Assembly (NCBI GenBank): GCA_015501055.1 | Contig: JADNYV010000816.1 | Span: 1 to 15,007, forward strand | Origin: Mucidula mucida | Lineage: Eukaryota; Basidiomycota; Agaricomycetes; Agaricales; Physalacriaceae | Reading direction: 5' to 3' | DNA length: 15,007 nucleotides | Part shown: one piece after another, positions 8,465 through 15,007 of the stretch | How positions within the stretch are numbered: position 1 is the stretch's first letter | Layout: each line of letters starts with the position of its first letter | Notes under the pieces: generated by a model | Seen by the model: only the letters and a program-made list of their open reading frames with translations | The model's database searches: none | Told to the model about the DNA's origin: nothing | Translations under genes and position numbers: made by a program

Positions 8465-10740
8465 TCACTCATCTGGATAAAGCTTAAAAAGGATCAGAAA
8501 ATTCAAGAAAGGCACTCTACTGTCATACCTTCCCGGGATTGAATAGTCCCAACGGGTCTACAGCACGTTTCAACGTTTTCATAAGTTCCACCGTTCCTTC
8601 GCCGAGCTCCTCAACTAGGTATCTCTTCTTTCCCATTCCAACACCATGCTCACCAGTACCTGATGTTCAAGCAAGCGTTAGCGCCGAGTCATCGAAAGCT
8701 GTGGGACACGCATACATGTTCCATCGAGAGCGATAGCTCTCCGCACCATTCGATCCGCCACTTCCTGTGCACAAATTCGCTCTTCGTCGTTTGAGAAGAG
8801 GATGCCTGCATGGAAATTGCCATCGCCGGCATGTCCCAGAATGGCGGACTTGAGTCCACATTCAGCCAGGTCCTTCTTTGTCTCATAGACCAGGTCAGGG
8901 AGTTTAGATACCGGTACACTAGTGAATGAGAGAATTCACCGTCGAGAGCCAGTAGAGAAGAGGCACTGTACTCACCAAACATCAGTCGCCATTGCCCGGC
9001 AACCGGGAACGAGAGCCATGGTTATGAAGGCGCCATTCTTTCGATCGTTCCAGAGGTCTTCTGCATCTTGCTGGTTGTTTGCGAGCTCGAAGCTCAGCGC
9101 ACCGTGGCGAGCAGTGACTTGTCGAGCCACCTTGGCGCTTTCAGCAAGCGATGCGGTGCTGGGACCTTGGAATTTCAGGAAGAGGCTGTCCTTTTCAGCC
9201 CATCGACGGGAAGACTGTCCATAGAGGTTTGTGGCATGCATGAAGTCGTCATCGACCAATTCAACGCATTCTTCGGACGCTAAGCCTTAGTACTACGCAG
9301 TGACATCTGGGATGATAGACGCACGAAGGCCGATGCCATGGTTCAAGAGGTCCGTGGCAGCCTCAGTTACGGCCTTCACGTCTTGAAATTGAACGACAGC
9401 AACATTAGTTGGAAGAACCGGCGCAAGCCGAAGTGTCACTGAAACAATAGTAGCAGCATCAGTGCGGATATGTATTGGAAGCATCCAACTGACATTCAGT
9501 GACGATACCCAAGGTTCCTTCTGCCCCAATGAACAGCTTAGTAGTATCGAAACCTGCAGATGATTTCCGGGACCGTTGCCTAGTCTTGATCACTTTCCCC
9601 GATGGAAGGACTACTGTCTACAAAAGTCAGAATTCAGAGTGAGAGAATGAATTGAAGGCGGGTCTCGTACAGCGTTTAGAAACCATTCTGCTTTGGCGGT
9701 TCCGTATCGGACAGCGTTGGCTGTGTGATACGGTTAACATTGAGAGACGCGTGCGGAAGGTGGAAGCATACTTCCTGAACATCCTGTACTCAGCATGCCG
9801 CCGACAGTAGCGCTCGGAGCAGGGTCAAGCTGAAAAAGTTCCATACAGGACGTCATCTTGGCAGTTCCTTTGAACTCACAGGAAAGAACAACGGTATTCC
9901 TACGTCGCAAAATATACACATATTAGTCCGGCCTTGAGGAGAGAAAAAATCTTGAACTTACCTTTCTCTTTTAGGGTCTGGTTGAGTTCCATCCACCCAA
10001 GACCTGGCTGACAAACGACATCAGAATCCGCCTCTATCCACAAGTCTCAGCCAAAGTCAGTGTAAGACAACGTTGATGCTCACCGTGGATGTTGATGATT
10101 TTGTTCATCCTCGACAAATCTACACAAATTCCCCCAGAAACATGCTACTCCAAAGTCAGCGAGACGAGAAACGAGACTAGGAAGTGAAAGATAATCGCTC
10201 ACACTTCTAGAGTGGCCCTCCAGGCCTGTTCCTCCCGAGTAGGGCACGATGGGCATCCGGAATTTCGTCGCAATCTTAACAACTAGCACAACATCCTCCG
10301 TACTCTCTGGGTATATCACCACGCTGTGCGGCAGGGCTAAATGTAAAAGAAATATAGTTACACGCTGCACATCCAATCTGGGAAAACAACGTACGCGGAA
10401 ACACGTCCATCATGGTATACCCATGCGCAAGAAGATCGTCGGGGTCAGTGGAGACAATATCATCCTTGAACGTGGTCTTGAGCTCTGAGATGGCGCGTTT
10501 GAAGTCCTGTGGGGACCCAAATCTTGGTTTCGCGACTGAAGATGAGGTTGGCGTCGTGTACTGCGACATGGCGTATCCAGTAGCTCCACTTCCTAGCACG
10601 ATGAGGCCGTAGACGAGGTAACTATTCAATCTTCCGCTCTGCGCAGGGGGACGCGGAGGGATTGTTTGGGACTGATGTAAGCTGCATAAGGCTGTCGTAG
10701 CGCGGCGGGGGAAACGCAGGCAACTGCGAAAGGGAAGCAT
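8465..10740 (-). CDS. DLD1: D-lactate dehydrogenase (cytochrome), mitochondrial
   Basis: This flavoenzyme oxidises D-lactate to pyruvate and passes electrons to cytochrome c. Thirteen exons on the minus strand: 10740-10395, 10336-10203, 10144-10084, 10033-9962, 9899-9880, 9829-9772, 9720-9671, 9617-9494, 9438-9325, 9279-8976, 8918-8716, 8659-8529 and 8482-8465. They encode 544 residues plus TGA. The N-terminus [20 protein letters not shown] is an Arg-rich, acid-free mitochondrial presequence. A hydrophobic segment at about 41-58 would anchor it in the inner membrane. The FAD-binding PCMH domain starts near 115 with [23 protein letters not shown] (147-157), [12 protein letters not shown] and [13 protein letters not shown]. 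The C-terminal FAD oxidase domain has [12 protein letters not shown] (455-466) and [13 protein letters not shown] (496 on). The protein ends FNPGK-LYPDE. Two exons are very short (20 and 18 nt). The length is slightly below the yeast Dld1 size. No frameshift or missing motif was seen. Confidence 0.95.
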
Positions 10741-11029
10741 GTTTACCAACTCGAGAGCGATTGGGGGTCCTGTGATCTTGATGGTCTGAGCGTGGAACCT
10801 TTACGGCAGTATGGATGCCACGATGAACAGTGTTATTCGCCAGAAGCGGGGTATCGAGCGGCGAAGTCCCGCATGCGAGTACATGATGGTAATCGGTGCC
10901 ACCGTACTGGCGAGGGAAAGGCACAAATAGAGATCAACACCGACCTCGCCCGCGCTCTCAGCAAAAGCACATCAAATGGTAGCAATTAGGATTTAAAGAT
11001 AGCGTACGAGATATATAGATGTATAAGCG
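10741..11029. promoter_or_regulatory. DLD1 upstream region and F-box gene 3' UTR
   Basis: This 289-bp gap separates the DLD1 start from the stop of the next upstream gene, with both genes on the minus strand. It should contain the DLD1 promoter. Open frames here give no recognisable protein. No named regulatory motif was identified. Confidence 0.5.
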
Positions 11030-12958
11030 TTATTCATAACACAAAATAAACACCTCTCCTCCGCCAACACTGAGAATAATCGTGCCATGACTTTGGTCAA
11101 GGTTTATAGTCTCCACTTTATCGAGGTTAAGCTCGGGTGGTATCTCAAGCGTGTATACAACCGCAGTAGCTTGAGCGTCCTCAGCAGCCTCGAGCGGCGG
11201 GAAGGTCACAAAACGAAGCGCCTTCTTCTCCGTATCCTCATCCACGTACTCGATCCAGGCGGCATGTCCAAAGTCGACCGCAATAAGAGGTCGCCGCTCT
11301 TCTCCGTGATCCTCCAGCTCTAGGACAGCGCATATCTCAAACTCTGAACGTACGTACCACATAGGCAGCGGGGGTCCTTCGATGACCTGTCGGGTAGAAG
11401 CTTCACTCGTACACGTCGGGGGAGGCGGATATCGCAAGTCGACTTTGCTCATAGGGACCATGAAATAGTGTTGAGCGAGAGCAAACGACCCTCCACGTCT
11501 TGCCTCCATGTCATGCAGAAGAAGGACGGATGAACTCGCGCGATGGCCTTCCTGGAATTTAGGCCACCACTGGCGAACAAAGTGGGCCGACTCTGAAGTC
11601 CACGGGGGCATGGGGAAAGGATCGGCCGGGATGGAAGGGTCAGAATTTTCCGTCGGTATTGGATGGTCCTGGCGGTAGATAAAGTTCCTCTTCAGCGTCT
11701 GAAACGGCGCTACACGGCCGGATATGACGGGCATTTTGACTATGGGCCTTAGCGATAGCCGCAGCAGTGAGAGAGGGTAGATATGTTGATACGCTGCAGT
11801 TGTTTCTTCAGAGTGAACGACAAGCGCGTCATCTAGAAGGATGCAACTCCAGTTGGCTTCGGTGCCCTGTTCAACAATAAGTCTCTCTCTACCAAAATAT
11901 TAGTATGAAGGGTGGCGTACGTGTTCTAGTCCAGTATCAATGAAAATATATGACGGTTGGTCCCAGTCAGGTAGCATGTATAGGCCGATGCTGTCATGCT
12001 CGCTGTTGACAGCTTTCGGGATCTGAACGAAACAAGCTATTGTACGATTCAGGGGATCCAACAGGAAGAAGTTCATCACGAGGCCCGCTGTCCTACACGT
12101 CGCGAGTTGGGAGAATTGTGGGGGCGAGCTCACAGCTCCGTCTGTAGAGCACTGGGGAAAGTATAGTTGCACTATCACAAAATCGGTGATATCACTATCA
12201 AAATCCGAGCTATAGAAAGTTTGAGTTGAAGAAGGAAGAACACAAGAGGCCTGTACGCACTCTGTATCTGGCTTCTCAGCCATGGCGAAATAGACATAGC
12301 GCCTTTCAAAATCCACTCTGCACTTCCACAACTCCCATTCCGGACCAAGCGACCACTCTGCTATCTGGGTATCCGAAATGATATCCCAGCAAAGGACCTT
12401 TCCGGACTTTGTAGCACACAATATATAGTTTGAGGTTATTGAGCTGAGCCAGTCGACCTCGATTTCTGCCCATGGATCGACGAGAGTTAACCTGCGGTAC
12501 CATCGTCGCGTCCGGCCTATTATGTTGTCGTCAAAACAATCGAGATAATTGCTCTGCGGGTGAACGCCGAGCGGGTAGGTGGCCTGGATAGGTCTGGGGG
12601 CTCTGGAGCGCCACTCATGTTCACTTCTGTGCGCCTTGTTCACTGTCCGCATGAGGTCTGCCGCGGAGAGATCTGATGGTTGAGTAAATCCTCGGAGTGG
12701 TAAAGGGCGGCATCGCGCAAGGAGATCGTGAGCTAATTGTCGGTAGATGGGGCGTGTCATGGAGAAATCACGAAGGGATCTACATGTCTGAGATAAATAT
12801 GAGCAAAGTTGGATGGAGAATGGAAACCAGAAAGAGTTGGAAAGGACTCTGGAGGGGGATATACTTCAACTCACCAGATGTAATGCATGCACATCTTTCA
12901 AATCTAGAAATGTGGCGACGACTAAGAGTACATCGTAGGGCAGCGTATCGAGCCCCAT
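11030..12958 (-). CDS. F-box protein with a WD-like C-terminal region
   Basis: This is a likely substrate-recognition subunit of an SCF ubiquitin ligase. Three exons, 12958-12875, 12787-11921 and 11866-11030, with introns of 87 and 54 nt, give 595 residues plus TAA. The F-box occupies about residues 4-45: LDTLPYDVLLVVATFLDLKD, then VHALHLTCRSLRDF, then the start of the following helix. The first intron cuts within it. The rest is typical of large basidiomycete F-box families. The stretch ILCATKSGKVLCWDI, near residue 150, looks like a single WD-type blade, and several beta-rich stretches follow, ending with TIILSVGGGEVFILCYE. The target protein is unknown. The chosen ATG has A at -3 and G at +4. 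The frame is open further upstream to an ATG at 13222, which would add 88 low-complexity residues; I consider that part 5' UTR. Confidence 0.82.
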
Positions 12959-13345
12959 AATTTTCGAGTTTCCGTTTTGGACAGCGGTGGAGAGGCAGGA
13001 TGAATGGCGGAGAGGCAGCGGCAACTGAGGTAGGTCTGTGGGAGGCTGGGATTGAGGATAATTCAAGGGAACAGTGTTGAGAGCTAGGCGGTATGCTGCC
13101 AAGAACGCATCGAACACAGTACGAGCAAGGACCAAGGCCAATGTTGTCGTTGTGGTTCTCGTCAGGACGCAAAGCATGGTCCGGCATCCTGATCGGCACA
13201 ACGTGCGAATCCTCACAGTCATACTGGGACCATGTCTCTATTTATTCTGTTGCATAATTGTGTAGAATTACATTGAAGATCTCCTCTACCATCTTGAACT
13301 ATAATACAAACGAGAACCAAATTATTACCGGGTATTAGTCTTTAT
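12959..13345. other. Region between the F-box gene start and the NAD kinase stop
   Basis: These 387 bp should hold the F-box gene promoter and 5' UTR and the NAD kinase 3' UTR; both genes are on the minus strand. A minus-strand frame is open from 13222 into the F-box gene but reads as low-complexity Thr, Leu and Pro sequence. Nothing else is recognisable. Confidence 0.5.
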
Positions 13346-15007
13346 TCATGCATCGCTGTCGCTAGCAGCGCTATCGCTGCTCTCGTCATGTCCCCACACG
13401 GCAAACGTTCTATGCCCCGTATCCCTTGACCGGGAACGGTGGCGATGGCGCAAATTCGCCATTGTAGGAGTCTTGACTTCGTCAAGATCCCTGTCCTTGG
13501 GGATCCGACTTTTGCCACTAGCGCGTTTGGGAGAATACAAGTCATCCCGTGCGCCGTGTTGTCCAAGAAACTTGGTCCCGAGTGTGCAGTGCCCTGCTCC
13601 GAGTCGTCCAAGTCAAACTCTACCCGATGCCGTGGCGAGACACCATTGACTGGCAGATGAGGCTCGGGTCCTGCGAAACGACTGGGTGTTTCGACGCCAG
13701 AGCGGAGCCCGTTTCGCGAACGAGAGCGTGATTTTTTTGACCTATCCTTTCTGAAAGATGTTTGAAGTAAAGCTTGATGAAGTTTGTTCTCTTCGATCAA
13801 TTCATTGGCCTTTTCGAGTCCAATGGCCTCTGAAGAAGGCGACAACACGTTCGGAACAGCGGCTTTGGCTGCTTCGGGAGATGAATCGTCAATGTCAAAC
13901 TTGTCCTCCTCCTCCTCCGCGTCGTCTTCGTCTGAAACTTCGTCCTCCTCTTCGTCTTCCAGAGATTCTTCTGGTACGTCGGGCGTTGTGGCGCCAGAGA
14001 CATCGCCCCGCTTGCCGTGCTTCTTTGGCTTGGCGGGCTCTTCAACGACGACAAATGATTTCTGTCGTTCTCGCTCGTTCCACTTGAGCGTTCGTGAAAT
14101 GGCATGGAACCAGTCCGTCGATTGTTTGTCAGCGCAGACTGTCGGAAATGGGTATTTGGATGCAGTGACTTTGATATGGTCTCCCTCTGAAATACCGCGT
14201 CAAATGATGGAAAACAAACAAGGTCGATCGACCTACGCTTCAGTTCGACTCTTCCTCGGCCGTCGAACGATGCCCATGCCGTGCTTCGGGAATTGAAAGG
14301 AACACATATCCGAAGCTCCATACTGTCAGGCAGTAACATCGGTCTAAACGAAAGAGTGTGGGGACATATCGGAGTGATGAGAAGAGCGGGTATCTCAGGA
14401 TGTACGAGCGATCCGCCGGCAGATAACTGGGAAATTGAGTGTCAGAATAGCGCAACACATAATTACTCTCACATACCGAATATGCCGTCGAACCGGTCGG
14501 GGTAGATACAGTCAGCCCATCGGCTTGAACGGTAGTCATATGGTGCTCATCGCCTATAAGAAATACATTAGTCACTTAGCTTACAGCGAAACAAGGAAGA
14601 CATACCGAATAGTTCCAATAGGACTGACATAGGGACTTGGACCGCGATCCACAACAGATCGTTCAAGACCTCAAAGTCTCCACTGGCCTCGTCGTGAAAC
14701 ACATAATCTCCTTGTCTTTCGCCGATTTGCTGCCTTCATTCATGGCAAATCCGCCATTCCAGCCGCCTTCCAGAGCCTCCCAGCCTCCTTTTTCCACGTT
14801 TTTCATCATGATCTCACCGGTTCCCCTTTTTTGACAGCCTTGCAAGCCTTGCCGGTGTTCGCAACAGCGCGATACACTGTGCAAGTGAAGCGCATGCGCA
14901 GGTTGACTCGTTACCATTGTCGATAACAGAGTCCATCACAGATTGATGATCCGCAAAATCGAATTGGTGAGGAAGCCCAGGGAACCCAAGGCAAAGGGAA
15001 GGACGGG
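13346..15007 (-). CDS. NAD+ kinase, 5' partial, with several apparent frameshifts
   Basis: NAD kinase phosphorylates NAD+ to NADP+ with ATP. The 5' end, including the GGDG motif, is outside the window. Clean exons are about 14606 and above, 14553-14477, 14426-14237 and 14186-13346, with introns of 52, 50 and 50 nt. They carry the family signatures [40 protein letters not shown], then [14 protein letters not shown] and [21 protein letters not shown] long variable C-terminal tail follows, acidic (Glu/Asp-rich), then Arg/Ser-rich ([10 protein letters not shown]). Between 14621 and 14965 the conserved protein is visible only by moving between frames about six times, and another shift is needed near 13545, so as written this is not one open protein. 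The shifts look like one-base losses, some in homopolymers, with no extra stop codons within the pieces. This fits sequence errors better than an old pseudogene, but a recent pseudogene is possible. Confidence 0.9.
13904..13970 (-). repeat. TCC/TCN trinucleotide-rich stretch encoding an acidic tract of NAD kinase
   Basis: On the plus strand TCC is repeated five times at 13904-13918, followed by TCG/TCC-rich sequence. Read on the minus strand it encodes runs of Glu and Asp in the C-terminal tail of NAD kinase. Such tracts can change in length by slippage. Confidence 0.75.

Noticed and set aside
10622..10989. Open frames on both strands upstream of DLD1
   Set aside because: Short, with no recognisable domain; they lie in the DLD1 promoter region and over its first exon.
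12959..13222. An upstream ATG at 13222 as the start of the F-box protein
   Set aside because: It would add 88 low-complexity residues before a well-placed F-box; ATG 12958 has a good context and fits the family, so the upstream part is more likely 5' UTR.
13784..14296. Plus-strand 170-codon open frame rich in Ser
   Set aside because: It is the antisense shadow of the acidic tract of NAD kinase; the Ser runs come from the TCC repeats.

Overview
This window is nuclear DNA from a filamentous basidiomycete fungus, most likely an Agaricomycete. The genes are broken up by many short GT-AG introns, mostly 42-62 nt. Protein sequences resemble basidiomycete homologues, and eS30 has no ubiquitin-like leader, as in other fungi. 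I see no mobile element, CRISPR array, tRNA or rRNA. All gene models were built by hand from the sequence, and exon sums were checked for divisibility by three.

Layout from left to right: (1) 2-1561 (+), the 3' part of a concentrative nucleoside transporter. (2) 1933-2421 (+), ribosomal protein eS30, 63 residues in four exons. Its third intron (193 nt, against about 50 nt elsewhere) holds a box C/D snoRNA that I identify as the snR60/U80 homologue, which guides 2'-O-methylation of 25S rRNA. (3) 2765-4223 (-), a MYND zinc-finger protein. (4) 4346-8117 (+), MSH4, the meiosis-specific MutS homologue, in 24 exons including one of 8 nt that encodes the heart of the Walker A loop. (5) 8465-10740 (-), mitochondrial D-lactate dehydrogenase (cytochrome) in 13 exons. 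(6) 11030-12958 (-), an F-box protein. (7) 13346 to the window end (-), NAD+ kinase, 5' partial, with a dense cluster of apparent single-base frameshifts in its conserved core.

The genes are not functionally linked; this is ordinary housekeeping and meiotic gene neighbourhood. MYND and MSH4 are divergent and very close. The MSH4/DLD1 and eS30/MYND pairs are convergent, and DLD1, the F-box gene and NAD kinase lie in tandem on the minus strand.

I did not find a novel multi-gene system. The points most worth a second look are the intronic dual-guide snoRNA, the 8-nt Walker A micro-exon with a GC-AG intron in MSH4, and the frameshift cluster in NAD kinase at the right edge.
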